From positions 108,873 to 172,872 of the forward strand of contig NZ_MUXN01000018.1 in assembly GCF_001995215.1 (NCBI RefSeq): DNA of 64,000 bases, read 5' to 3'. The notes under the pieces were generated by a model that saw only the letters and a program-made list of their open reading frames with translations, was not told the origin of the DNA and did no database searches. The stretch comes from Amycolatopsis azurea DSM 43854 (lineage in GTDB: Bacteria > Actinomycetota > Actinomycetes > Mycobacteriales > Pseudonocardiaceae). Of this stretch, positions 18,280 through 26,283 are shown piece by piece. Position numbers and translations under genes: made by a program. Every line of letters begins with the position of its first letter. The stretch's first letter is position 1.

Positions 18280-19227
18280 TCACGGGCAGGGCCGGTACCC
18301 GATCACTAGGTGGCCCTGCCCGTGTTGCTGTCTGAGTGTCAGTTCACCGAGTTGCGGACCGGGTGCGGCGGTGGGGGTGTCGTCAAAGATGGAGCCGAAC
18401 GTCAGGTGGCACGCGTCCACGACGCTGGTGACGTGGTCCGGCTCGAACCGCACAGCGCTACCGGGGACCGACAGGCGCGTGACGTAGTCGTGGGGGTTGG
18501 TGACCTCGGCGGCCAGTGCCAGGAACGCGCCCGGACAGTCCACCGCGCCCCGCGCGGCGGCGAACGCGTCCGCCGCCTGCGGGCTGAAATGAAAGCAAAA
18601 GTCGGCGGCGGCACTGGTCCCGGATGCCGCCGCCTGTCGGCCGCCCGTGGCCTGATCGGACAACCTGACGACCAAGTTCCATACCAGTGCGTTGGGGGTG
18701 CGCGGCAGAATCCGCGCGACCGCTTCCGCGTGCGCCGCGTTCAGTTCGTCCTGTGTCTGGCGGGTCTCTTCGGCCGCGTTCACGGCCAGCATGACCGAAC
18801 CGGCCGTCACCATGGCCAGCCCGAGGGCCAGCGCCCCGAGCGTCTGTGGTCGGCGGGTGCGGAGTCTCAGGTGGACGGCGGCGACCATCGCGGCAGCGAA
18901 CAGGATCACCCCGGCGACCACGACCCACCACCACGGGTCCACATAGGTCAGCAGCCACACCGCGACCACGAGCAGCGGCACCGTCAGCCGCCACGCCAGC
19001 GGCACGCCGCGCCCGAGCAGCAGCATGACGACCATGCCGCCGACACCGCCGAACAACCAGGGCCACATCTGCCAGCCTGACAACCACCACGCCGCCAGCG
19101 CCAAGAACAGCGCCAGCCCGAGCGCCGGATATCTGACGCCCCGTTCAATGGCAGCGCGCCGCCGCTCACGAGCGGCGGCGCGTTCGCCTGCCTCTGCCAT
19201 CCGATCGAACAATGATCCTCCACCCAT
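18280..19227 (-). CDS. Hypothetical multi-pass membrane protein of the element
   Basis: A 315-residue protein with a basic N-terminus (RERRRAAIERG) and about five hydrophobic segments between residues 33 and 150. A soluble C-terminal half contains three cysteines (ADFCFHF, VDCPGAF, VDACHLTF). No named family is recognised. It is the last gene of the leftward operon that includes the translocase, so a role in transfer or in the mating pore is possible. The start at 19227 has a weak ribosome binding site, and ATG 19200 is an alternative. Confidence 0.65.
   Translation of the reverse strand: MGGGSLFDRMAEAGERAAARERRRAAIERGVRYPALGLALFLALAAWWLSGWQMWPWLFGGVGGMVVMLLLGRGVPLAWRLTVPLLVVAVWLLTYVDPWWWVVVAGVILFAAAMVAAVHLRLRTRRPQTLGALALGLAMVTAGSVMLAVNAAEETRQTQDELNAAHAEAVARILPRTPNALVWNLVVRLSDQATGGRQAAASGTSAAADFCFHFSPQAADAFAAARGAVDCPGAFLALAAEVTNPHDYVTRLSVPGSAVRFEPDHVTSVVDACHLTFGSIFDDTPTAAPGPQLGELTLRQQHGQGHLVIGYRPCP
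18281..18324. terminator. Hairpin between recombinase and leftward operon
   Basis: CACGGGCAGGGCC (18281-18293) and GGCCCTGCCCGTG (18312-18324) form a perfect 13-bp stem. The site follows the recombinase stop and overlaps the last codons of the convergent gene, so it could end both transcripts. Confidence 0.6.
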
Positions 19228-19266
19228 CTAGTCAGGATGCGCCCGGACCACCCGGGACGCCACCTA

Positions 19267-19734
19267 TCAGTGCTGGTCACCGCGCTGCGGACGGGTGAGG
19301 GCGTCGTACACGACGTTGATCCTCTCCGCCAGCTCCGCGAAATCGGAACCTTCGACCAGCACCCACGCCGCACCCTCTGGCGTCGTCTTGAGCATCACGC
19401 GCCCCACGTCGGGCCGATGACCCGCCGTCGACCGTGCGGAGCCGTCTACGGCCCTCTCAGCGCCCCCGGCGGTGGTGCCCTGTCCGCCGTCGCGGGCTGA
19501 GTCCGCGTCTGGCTGGTCCGCGTCCTGCGGGCCGTCGGCGTGGTCACCGTCCGGTGTGTTCGGTCGGCCGCCTGCGGCGCCGTGTCCGTCCTCGGATTCG
19601 TCGGCGTCGTGGTCATGGTTGCTGCCTTTCGAGCGGGTGTCTGCGGTCGCTGGTCGGGGGGAGCGGGGGAAGGCCCCGGGCGTGGTACCGATTTCCCTGG
19701 TTTCGGGCGGTTTACGGGTCTTCGGTGGTGGCAT
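19267..19734 (-). CDS. Hypothetical acidic, low-complexity protein of the element
   Basis: A 155-residue protein that is mostly disordered, rich in Asp, Gly and Pro (NHDHDADESEDGHG). A short ordered C-terminus (VMLKTTPEGAAWVLVEGSDF) looks like a small beta-hairpin domain. ATG 19734 was chosen over TTG 19770 because GGAGGCGGGGGGA precedes it; it overlaps the end of the translocase gene by 23 bp. Function is unknown; co-expression with the transfer genes is likely. Confidence 0.6.
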   Translation of the reverse strand: MPPPKTRKPPETREIGTTPGAFPRSPRPATADTRSKGSNHDHDADESEDGHGAAGGRPNTPDGDHADGPQDADQPDADSARDGGQGTTAGGAERAVDGSARSTAGHRPDVGRVMLKTTPEGAAWVLVEGSDFAELAERINVVYDALTRPQRGDQH

Positions 19735-21946
19735 TCCCCCGCCTCCCCCCGGGGTGTTTGCCCTGGTCAACCGAGGGATCTTGGTCGGGGGAGGCTAGGG
19801 GGAGAACTCCCCCGGTCTCTGGTGCTTCCCCCGTTGCCTCCCCGCGTGCCTGTCGGCGGGCGGCGGCCACGTCGTCGGCGTGGACGTACATCAGTCCGCG
19901 TACCTTGCGGAGCCGTTGCCCGTGGTCGGTCAGCACTGCTTTCAGGTCGGCGAACGCCCACGGTTCGTACTCGTCCGCGTTGTACTCGGCAAGGCGGGTG
20001 AGCACGGTCTGTGTCCGCACTCGCTGTTCGTCGCCGAGCACGTGCGCAATGTCGGCGAGGTGATCCACCGGAGCCGCCTCAATCTCGATTCGCTCCGCTG
20101 TCTCCACCGCCCGCCCGGCGTCCTCAATGGACGCCATGGCGCGGGCGATGACCGGTGTCACGTCGTCGGCCCCGTCCTCGAACGGCACATAGAACGTCCG
20201 CACCAACTCGAAAACCTCATCGGTGATGCCGACCGCGACACAGGTTCCCCGGTCGGTGTTGATCCGTAGTTCGGTCGCGCGGACACCGGCTGCGTACCGG
20301 CCAGAACCCAACAACCCGTCGTTGGCCACCTGGTCGGCCACGGAGAACGCCACGCCGCAGGAGATGTTGCGCGTGATCTCCCGGGGAATGCTGTCCTTGG
20401 TGGGCGACTGCGTGGCCAGCAAGAGAACGACGCCGTACTTCCGGCCGCGTTTGATCAGCCGCACCGCCAGCTCCGCCGCCCGCTTCCCGAACTTGGGATG
20501 TTGGAACAGTTCGTGACACTCATCGATCGCACACACCAGCGGGTGCAATCCCAACGCGCGTTTGTCGGCGAGCTTGCGCGACACCTTCGGCGGCCGCCCG
20601 GGTTGTTCGCCGAGCGTCTTACCGCGTCGCTCCATTTCGGTCAGCAGGTCCGCCAGTGCTTGCGTCGCCGCCTCGGCGACGGTGTCGTCCATTCCCATGC
20701 GGTAGCGGGACAACCGTGGTTCGAACGGCGCGAAGTCCGGGGACTCGCCCATCACGAACACCCACAACTCGGCCGTCGGGTCGAGTGCCGCGCCGAGCAT
20801 GAGCGTGCGCAGCGCCGACGATTTCCCTTGCCCGGGGCGGCCTCCGATCAACCAGTTGACCCCGAGCAACGGCGCGTTGATGACCAGCCCGCGTTGCGAG
20901 AGTCCGAACGGGACACCCTCGAAAAGGTCGACCTGTCCATCGTGGACCAGGGGCCAGTCGCCGGCGCCGCGGCCGCCGAGAACGCCCTTGTCCGCGACCC
21001 ACAGATCTAGGATTCCGTCCTCGGATCCCTTGGTGGGCCACGTTTCCAGCGCGGCGCGTCCGAGGTTCGCCGCCAACCTGGATCGGCGCGCGGCCACCAT
21101 GTCGGCCGTGACACCCATCGGCAACCGGATCTGCGCGGCGGTGCCGTCGCCGTCCTTGCGGGCGGCCACCGTGTACACGAGTTCGCCGCCGTCGCGGTAG
21201 AACTTGTCCAGCGGAGCGATACCGAGATGCGCGAGTGCGCGGGAGATCATCCGTTCGTCGATCCACGAATCGGCGTCGTCCCGGTCCGGCTGCACGAGCC
21301 ACCCCGCGCCCGGGGTCCGGTCGCGTCCCTCGAACGCGGCCGCGACCACCAGCACCAACGGCAGCGCCCACAACACCACCGGTCCGAGGAACACCAGCAC
21401 CGACCATGCCGCGTCGAGTCCGGTGTAGACCTCGGCCAGCCACGTCCACATGTCCGCCCGTTCCATGAACGCGGCCACCGCCCACAACACCGCCACCACC
21501 GGCGCGGCCACCCGCACCGTGATCACGAACCGTCGAACGGCGATCCCGAGTTTCGCCCATCGTGCCGTCGCGTCGGAGCGGATCAGCTCCTGCGCGGCGC
21601 GGCGTGCTTCGGCGTCGCCTGCCAGCCGTGCCCGCCGCGCGTCCGCCCGCAGGTCGGCATACGTGGCCCACTGCCAGAACTTCAGCAGCCACCGCCACAT
21701 GCCGCGCGCCACGAACCAGACCAGCCGCGCCACATCGCGCGGAGCCTGCCGGACGCGGTAGGCGGCCAGCGACCGCGCCCGCACCACCGGCGCGGACTGC
21801 CACGCCCGACGCAGCCACCGGCCGACACGGCGCCGCACCGTCCGCCGACGTGGCTGCGGCAACGTGTCATCCACCAACTCGCCGTCAAGGATCGGCCCGA
21901 CGTGTTCGACGTCGCGCGACCCGGCACGCTCCAGATCACTGGTCAT
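19712..21946 (-). CDS. FtsK/SpoIIIE-type DNA translocase (TraB/TraSA-like)
   Basis: A 744-residue protein predicted to pump double-stranded DNA between mycelial cells during conjugation. The N-terminal third is hydrophobic, with membrane segments around residues 90-180. The ATPase core has Walker A GRPGQGKSS and Walker B LVCAIDECHELF, followed by LLLATQSPTKDSIPREI, a typical FtsK stretch. The C-terminus (RTQTVLTRLAEYNADEYEPW) looks like a winged helix for recognising transfer-origin repeats. ATG 21946 overlaps the previous gene by 11 bp. Confidence 0.9.
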   Translation of the reverse strand: MTSDLERAGSRDVEHVGPILDGELVDDTLPQPRRRTVRRRVGRWLRRAWQSAPVVRARSLAAYRVRQAPRDVARLVWFVARGMWRWLLKFWQWATYADLRADARRARLAGDAEARRAAQELIRSDATARWAKLGIAVRRFVITVRVAAPVVAVLWAVAAFMERADMWTWLAEVYTGLDAAWSVLVFLGPVVLWALPLVLVVAAAFEGRDRTPGAGWLVQPDRDDADSWIDERMISRALAHLGIAPLDKFYRDGGELVYTVAARKDGDGTAAQIRLPMGVTADMVAARRSRLAANLGRAALETWPTKGSEDGILDLWVADKGVLGGRGAGDWPLVHDGQVDLFEGVPFGLSQRGLVINAPLLGVNWLIGGRPGQGKSSALRTLMLGAALDPTAELWVFVMGESPDFAPFEPRLSRYRMGMDDTVAEAATQALADLLTEMERRGKTLGEQPGRPPKVSRKLADKRALGLHPLVCAIDECHELFQHPKFGKRAAELAVRLIKRGRKYGVVLLLATQSPTKDSIPREITRNISCGVAFSVADQVANDGLLGSGRYAAGVRATELRINTDRGTCVAVGITDEVFELVRTFYVPFEDGADDVTPVIARAMASIEDAGRAVETAERIEIEAAPVDHLADIAHVLGDEQRVRTQTVLTRLAEYNADEYEPWAFADLKAVLTDHGQRLRKVRGLMYVHADDVAAARRQARGEATGEAPETGGVLPLASPDQDPSVDQGKHPGGRRGNATTEDP

Positions 21947-22697
21947 GGCGCACCCCCTCGGCCACCTCGGCGACGAGCGCGGCGGCCAGCCGGGACGACA
22001 GACCACGCGAACACCCGGTGGCTTCCCGCACCCATGCCGGAGTGATCTCCACCTCCGCCGACCACACGGCCCGCGCGTCGGCGAGATAGTCGGCGAACAG
22101 CTTCCGCCGTTCCGGCCGCGCCACCTCGGCCACGGTCGCGGGCGGTTCGTCCACGGCGGGTTCATGAACCTCCGTGCGGTTCATGGACGTAGAGACCGCG
22201 ACGTGAACCGCGTCCGTGAGCTTGTCCCGCAGGTCGGTGACCGCCTCGGCGGCCACGAACACCACCACCGGGGGCACCGAGTGCAGCACCACCCCCGCCG
22301 GAGACCCTGCCGCCCACGATGACCATGTGTTCATGACATACGTCGCGGCCAGCGTGAGCCATTTCGCCGCGCGAACCCACCGTCCGGTGTGGACCTGGTA
22401 CCGCGCGGTGATCTGTTCGGCCCGCAGGATGGCCAGCAAGACCAGGCACACGGTCGGGTCCAGCAGCCACGCCGTCAGCCACGGCAGCGAACCCACCTCG
22501 GCGCCAGCGGCGGCGAACCACTGAACGTTCGCCGTCGTGAACGCCAACCCGAGCACGATCCCGGACCAGCACAACCGGTCCACCTGACGGCGGACCCGCT
22601 CCACTCGCCACGCGATCACATCCGGGTGGGACTGCCAGCGCCGAACCTCGGCAGCGTCCGCCGCCTCACGGGCCAGCCGATCAGCGTTCGTGGTCAT
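21936..22697 (-). CDS. DUF2637 (SpdB-like) membrane protein
   Basis: A 253-residue protein with four predicted membrane segments in residues 40-165 and a soluble C-terminus ending in a likely winged helix (ITPAWVREATGCSRGLSSRL). This layout matches DUF2637 proteins found next to TraB-type translocases on actinomycete plasmids and integrative elements, where spread (spd) proteins help intramycelial plasmid distribution. Start and stop overlap both neighbours by 4 and 11 bp, showing tight coupling in the leftward operon. Confidence 0.85.
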   Translation of the reverse strand: MTTNADRLAREAADAAEVRRWQSHPDVIAWRVERVRRQVDRLCWSGIVLGLAFTTANVQWFAAAGAEVGSLPWLTAWLLDPTVCLVLLAILRAEQITARYQVHTGRWVRAAKWLTLAATYVMNTWSSWAAGSPAGVVLHSVPPVVVFVAAEAVTDLRDKLTDAVHVAVSTSMNRTEVHEPAVDEPPATVAEVARPERRKLFADYLADARAVWSAEVEITPAWVREATGCSRGLSSRLAAALVAEVAEGVRHDQ

Positions 22698-23032
22698 CGG
22701 CGACCACCACCCCGACGCCTCATGGTCGGAGCGTCCAGTGTGGTCACCGTCAGCGCCCGAGTCAGGACATGTGCCGCGATCAGGTCAGGCACCGCCAGCA
22801 CCACGAGCAGCAGCAGCGGGCTACCCGGGTGCGTGATCACGAGCCACTGAACGCCCACGAACGCGGCGCCCATGAATAGCACCCGTCCGGCCAGCGACAC
22901 CACCCGGGCGCTAGCCCGCGCCGCGTCAGCCGCCGCACGCGCCTTGCGGGCACTGGCCCGCCAGACGGTGAACAGCAGCACCAGGACACCAGCCCCGGCC
23001 AGAATCTGTGTCGTCGACAGAGAGACAGTCAT
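22694..23032 (-). CDS. Small membrane protein of the transfer operon
   Basis: A 112-residue protein with an N-terminal membrane helix (ILAGAGVLVLLFTVW), an Ala/Arg-rich stretch, and two further hydrophobic segments (VLFMGAAFVGVQWLVI, LLLLVVLAVPDLIAAHVL). It ends in a basic RRRGGGRR tail. It resembles small spd-type proteins by position and topology rather than by a recognised domain. ATGA overlaps join it to both the WhiB gene and the DUF2637 gene. Confidence 0.7.
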   Translation of the reverse strand: MTVSLSTTQILAGAGVLVLLFTVWRASARKARAAADAARASARVVSLAGRVLFMGAAFVGVQWLVITHPGSPLLLLVVLAVPDLIAAHVLTRALTVTTLDAPTMRRRGGGRR

Positions 23033-23349
23033 CGTGCCTCACCACCCCGACGACGCAGCCACACCGGGAACAGTGCCCGCCGATCGGTATCCGGCAGCGC
23101 GCCCCACACCCCGACCGTGTTCTCACCGGCCGTGCGCAAGTCGAGTTCCAAGCACTCATCAACCACTGGACACCCGGCACACATCCGTGCCGCCGTCGCC
23201 CTGTCCGTCTCACCCTCGGGGAAGTCGCTCCGATCGAACGCCCACAAACACAGGCCATCCCTTGCCACCACTTCGGACAACACGTCGTCCGGCACGGCGG
23301 ACAACCGGTCAAGCTGAGCAGCCAACTCCGTGTATTCGTCTTCAGTCAT
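23029..23349 (-). CDS. WhiB-family transcriptional regulator
   Basis: A 106-residue WhiB-like iron-sulfur protein. The four cluster cysteines are at about 34, 57, 60 and 66 (spacing C-X22-C-X2-C-X5-C), followed by the GVWGA turn motif and a basic C-terminus (LRRRGGEAR) for DNA contact. Many actinomycete elements encode such proteins. It sits second in the leftward transfer operon and probably regulates it together with a sigma factor; targets are not visible from sequence. Confidence 0.93.
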   Translation of the reverse strand: MTEDEYTELAAQLDRLSAVPDDVLSEVVARDGLCLWAFDRSDFPEGETDRATAARMCAGCPVVDECLELDLRTAGENTVGVWGALPDTDRRALFPVWLRRRGGEAR

Positions 23350-23537
23350 CGCGCACCGCCAAGCACACGCCGCAGTTCGGCGGCGGGAACCACAAGACGG
23401 GACCTACGCCGAACGGCACGCAAGGCACCAACTCGGACCGCGTGGCACACCCTGGACTCGCTAACTCCGAGAGCCCAGGCGGCCTGACGGATCGAAACAT
23501 GCGCCGAAGAACCGGCACTTTGGATTGTGTTACTCAT
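23346..23537 (-). CDS. Small HTH protein, excisionase-like
   Basis: A 63-residue protein consisting almost entirely of a MerR/Xis-type helix-turn-helix (SIRQAAWALGVSESRVCHAVRVGALRAVRR) and a short beta wing. Size and fold fit recombination directionality factors and plasmid-type transcription regulators. It is the first gene of the leftward operon and overlaps WhiB by four bases. For a serine-recombinase element a true excisionase role is only a guess; repression of the operon is the alternative. Confidence 0.72.
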   Translation of the reverse strand: MSNTIQSAGSSAHVSIRQAAWALGVSESRVCHAVRVGALRAVRRRSRLVVPAAELRRVLGGAR

Positions 23538-23744
23538 GATTGTTGAATCCTTACTCTTGGCTGCGACTCGCGGAATTGCGAGCCGTCGCCATCAAGTAAG
23601 GCGCCGAAGCGTCGAATCAACTATGTCAACACCGAAGTAAACTATTCCATGCTTGAATAGCCGCAGGTAAGGAATGCTTTAATGAAGCGCGGTATTCCGA
23701 GAAAGAATGCCGCAGTGGCTAAATATTCTCAGCCAGGATGTTGA
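23538..23744 (-). promoter_or_regulatory. AT-rich promoter region of the transfer operon
   Basis: This 207-bp gap is much richer in A and T than its surroundings. It carries small inverted repeats such as CTCGC-GGAATT-GCGAG and GGAAT...ATTCC. It precedes the transfer operon and follows the TPR regulator gene, so it most likely holds the operon promoter and operators. No coding sequence was seen. Confidence 0.45.
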
Positions 23745-25193
23745 TCAAGGGTTGCGCTTGACCTCGGCCAGCAGCTCGCGGAAGTCGCGCCCCGCGTCGG
23801 TGCCGTACGTGGTGAGCTCGTCTTCAAGTTCGGTCGAGACCATCAGTAGTGATGGGCGACTCTGGCGGCCGGACTGGAGCGCGCGCATGCCCAGTTCCTC
23901 CGCCTGTTCGACGTCGCCGCGCCTTGCGGCTATGACGGCGAGGGTTAGCTCAGCTTCGGCTATGCGCATCGGGGAAAGCGGAACGCCCTCGGGGTTGACC
24001 CCGCGTCGGATTACTTCCTCGGCGTTTCGCTGCGCGAGTTGGTCTTCGCCGACAATTCGATAGGTATCCATTGCGTAGAAGTCCCACTTGTCAGGATCAA
24101 CAACAAAGTGGTTATCCGGCCTATCTGGGAAGGGGAGCCGATCCAGGAGGGCGCTGCCGTTGTCCAGCGCTTGGCGAACCTCTTTGGGCTTGCCCATGCG
24201 GGCGTACGCTTTCGCCTGCTGCCCGTACAACTGCACTGCGACAGAGTGGGAGGGTGCCGCCAAAACCCCCGCTTCAGCGGCCGGAATAACGGCGCGGTAA
24301 TTTCCTGCCGTCAGATGGAACCATGCGAGCATTTCATGCGCCCACCCTACAATTCCCTGATCCCCGGCTTCCTTACCTAGTTCCATTGCCATGCGACGTG
24401 TCGCTTCCGCTGCGCGAGCATCGCCTGTGTCGTATTCCAGGCATCCAACAAGCAAGGCCAGTGTTCCCGCCTTGCTGAGTATGTCGCGGTGCTGTGACAG
24501 CGTCAGTCGATTTTCGAGCAACTGTGTCATCTTGCCCAGCCACTCTTTACCGGCAACCATCAGCGTGCGAGCGTCAGCATGCGGATAGTCGCAACACAAT
24601 TGCTCCACCGTGATACTGAGTGCGTCAATGGTCGACGAGTCGATTGCCGATGCGCGCACGCGTCGCAAGAGTTCAAGTGTATCCATTCCGGTGTTGACCA
24701 CCAGGAGTTCGTCACGTTCCCCTGCCGCAATTAACTTATTGGATTCATGGCCAGCATTGGCAGTCCGCGGAATCCTCAATCGGCTTTCGCCTGGAAAATC
24801 GAACCAAAGAAGATGCTGCGGCAGATGCAGAATCTTTGCATAGTTCCGGAGATTTCCGAGGTTTTCTTCCGGCTTTCCGTTTTCAAGCTTGCTTACCTGG
24901 GCTTGCGTAAGTCCCAGCCAGCGACCCAGCAACTCTTGATTGAGCGCCTTCCCGAACAGTTGAAGGTGGCGCGGGTGGTTCCGATACGCCTTGAAGACCT
25001 TCCCAATGTGATGACTCGCGAAGGCTGCGCGAAACGCATCAGTCTCGAAGAATTCATTTCGAAGCTGTGCAGGGGGTGTCCGCAGCTGGTCGCGCTGCTC
25101 CCTCAGGCACTTGCTGCACATTCGGGCCGTATTGTCGGCAGCGAGCAAGGTCCCGCATTCCGGGCAGTTCCGTGAACCACCGGGTGTACCCAT
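23745..25193 (-). CDS. Zinc-ribbon, HTH and TPR regulator
   Basis: A 482-residue protein combining an N-terminal four-cysteine zinc ribbon (C10, C13, C26, C29), an XRE-type helix-turn-helix (LLGRWLGLTQAQVSKLENGK) near residues 85-110, and a long helical TPR-like C-terminal half. The layout is common in actinomycete regulators that sense a peptide or small molecule. ATG 25193 has the ribosome binding site AAGGGGGATCGC. It lies upstream of the transfer operon on the same strand and is divergent from the Imm1-like gene, so it may be the master regulator of the element. Confidence 0.82.
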   Translation of the reverse strand: MGTPGGSRNCPECGTLLAADNTARMCSKCLREQRDQLRTPPAQLRNEFFETDAFRAAFASHHIGKVFKAYRNHPRHLQLFGKALNQELLGRWLGLTQAQVSKLENGKPEENLGNLRNYAKILHLPQHLLWFDFPGESRLRIPRTANAGHESNKLIAAGERDELLVVNTGMDTLELLRRVRASAIDSSTIDALSITVEQLCCDYPHADARTLMVAGKEWLGKMTQLLENRLTLSQHRDILSKAGTLALLVGCLEYDTGDARAAEATRRMAMELGKEAGDQGIVGWAHEMLAWFHLTAGNYRAVIPAAEAGVLAAPSHSVAVQLYGQQAKAYARMGKPKEVRQALDNGSALLDRLPFPDRPDNHFVVDPDKWDFYAMDTYRIVGEDQLAQRNAEEVIRRGVNPEGVPLSPMRIAEAELTLAVIAARRGDVEQAEELGMRALQSGRQSRPSLLMVSTELEDELTTYGTDAGRDFRELLAEVKRNP

Positions 25194-25441
25194 GCGATCC
25201 CCCTTGCCGAGGTCTGTACCGATCAGCCTCCGACCAGCGTACCTAGCGCTATCGGCCGCCACCACCGAGTGAAGCTCACAGTCCCCTGATCTGACCTCCC
25301 ACCTGCGGATATGTCAGATACGGCATGTGGCATGCCCGAGTAGATATAGACCCCCGCGCCACTCCCCGTGACCGTAGGCCGAGCAAGACCCCGACAGGGG
25401 GCCGAGACCGGCTTCAACCGACCGAACGGTGACATGGACGC

Positions 25442-25882
25442 ATGATTGTGACGGCATCGCTTTCTTCCGGCGTGGCCCGAGTCGCGCGCGGAATGGCTGC
25501 ATCGGCCGCACTTGTTGAAGAAATCTTGACAATAGACCACACCGATTCGGAAACCACCCTTTCGATCGGCGAAGTTGAGTTCTACATCAGCAAGGATGGG
25601 CCGTTTCCAAATCATCAATTTCGGGTAAGCGTCCGCCCGTCCATTGGTCTTGCCGCGTTGAACTACATGGACAACGACGATGCTCGAATGCCGATCGCGA
25701 ACTCATACAATCCCAGGCGTCCGCTTCCTGAATCAAACCTCATCTTCAATGGGTCAGTGGGGTCGGTGTTTCCGCGCTCGGCGGCGATTCCTATTGCCGA
25801 TGCGCGCACTGCGTTAATCGAGTGGCTAAATACGAGACTGCGGCCAACCTGCATTCAATGGCGCCCATACGACAAATACTGA
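25442..25882 (+). CDS. Imm1-like immunity protein, without a visible toxin
   Basis: A 146-residue protein resembling the Imm1 immunity family: a beta-rich body (VEFYISKDG, RVSVRPSIGLAALNYMD) followed by FPRSAAIPIADARTALIEWL and a final RPTCIQW, the usual Imm1 ending. Such proteins normally neutralise a co-encoded polymorphic toxin, but no toxin gene is present in the element. It may protect the host from toxins of competitors or donors. No clear ribosome binding site precedes ATG 25442. Confidence 0.55.
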   Translation: MIVTASLSSGVARVARGMAASAALVEEILTIDHTDSETTLSIGEVEFYISKDGPFPNHQFRVSVRPSIGLAALNYMDNDDARMPIANSYNPRRPLPESNLIFNGSVGSVFPRSAAIPIADARTALIEWLNTRLRPTCIQWRPYDKY

Positions 25883-25893
25883 AGGAACCGGCA

Positions 25894-26283
25894 ATGACGA
25901 CAGGAACTCAATCGACCTCAGAGCGGCATCACTTGACTTGGATCACAGCCGATAGCGATGCTGTGATCGATCATGCGGTGACCGACGACGCCTTGGCGGC
26001 AGGAATGGCGTCCCAGGATGTATATCAGGGCTTATGTGGAGTGCTGTTCGTTTCTGCGCCAATGACTGCCGCTCCGGGAAATGTGTGTGTAGGTTGCCGC
26101 CTGTTTATAGAGGCGCGAGCATCCTTGAAGTCAATGGAACAGCGAATGTCAGTCCGACGCTGCCATCGTCGCCATGCACGTCCCGGTGTACTCGCCCGGA
26201 TGGCGGCGGCATTGAAATCTCCGGCTGTCCCGACCCATATTCCGCATCCCCGTTCGGCGTCGGGCATGGGAAGCGCTAGGTGA
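25894..26283 (+). CDS. Small cysteine-containing protein coupled to an Scr1-type regulator
   Basis: A 129-residue protein of unknown function. Residues 12-70 hold HHLTWITAD and a CG...CVGC pattern (C48, C65, C68) that may bind metal. The remainder is basic and poorly conserved in appearance. The ATG at 25894 has GAAGGA seven bases before it. Its stop overlaps the GTG of the following XRE gene (GTGA), so the two are translationally coupled. It occupies the place where a DUF397 partner often sits, but does not resemble DUF397. Confidence 0.6.
   Translation: MTTGTQSTSERHHLTWITADSDAVIDHAVTDDALAAGMASQDVYQGLCGVLFVSAPMTAAPGNVCVGCRLFIEARASLKSMEQRMSVRRCHRRHARPGVLARMAAALKSPAVPTHIPHPRSASGMGSAR

Noticed and set aside
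21946..22165. N-terminal extension of the translocase to 22165
   Set aside because: The extension is antisense-like, Arg/Pro-rich, and overlaps most of the DUF2637 C-terminal codons; the coupled ATG at 21946 fits better.
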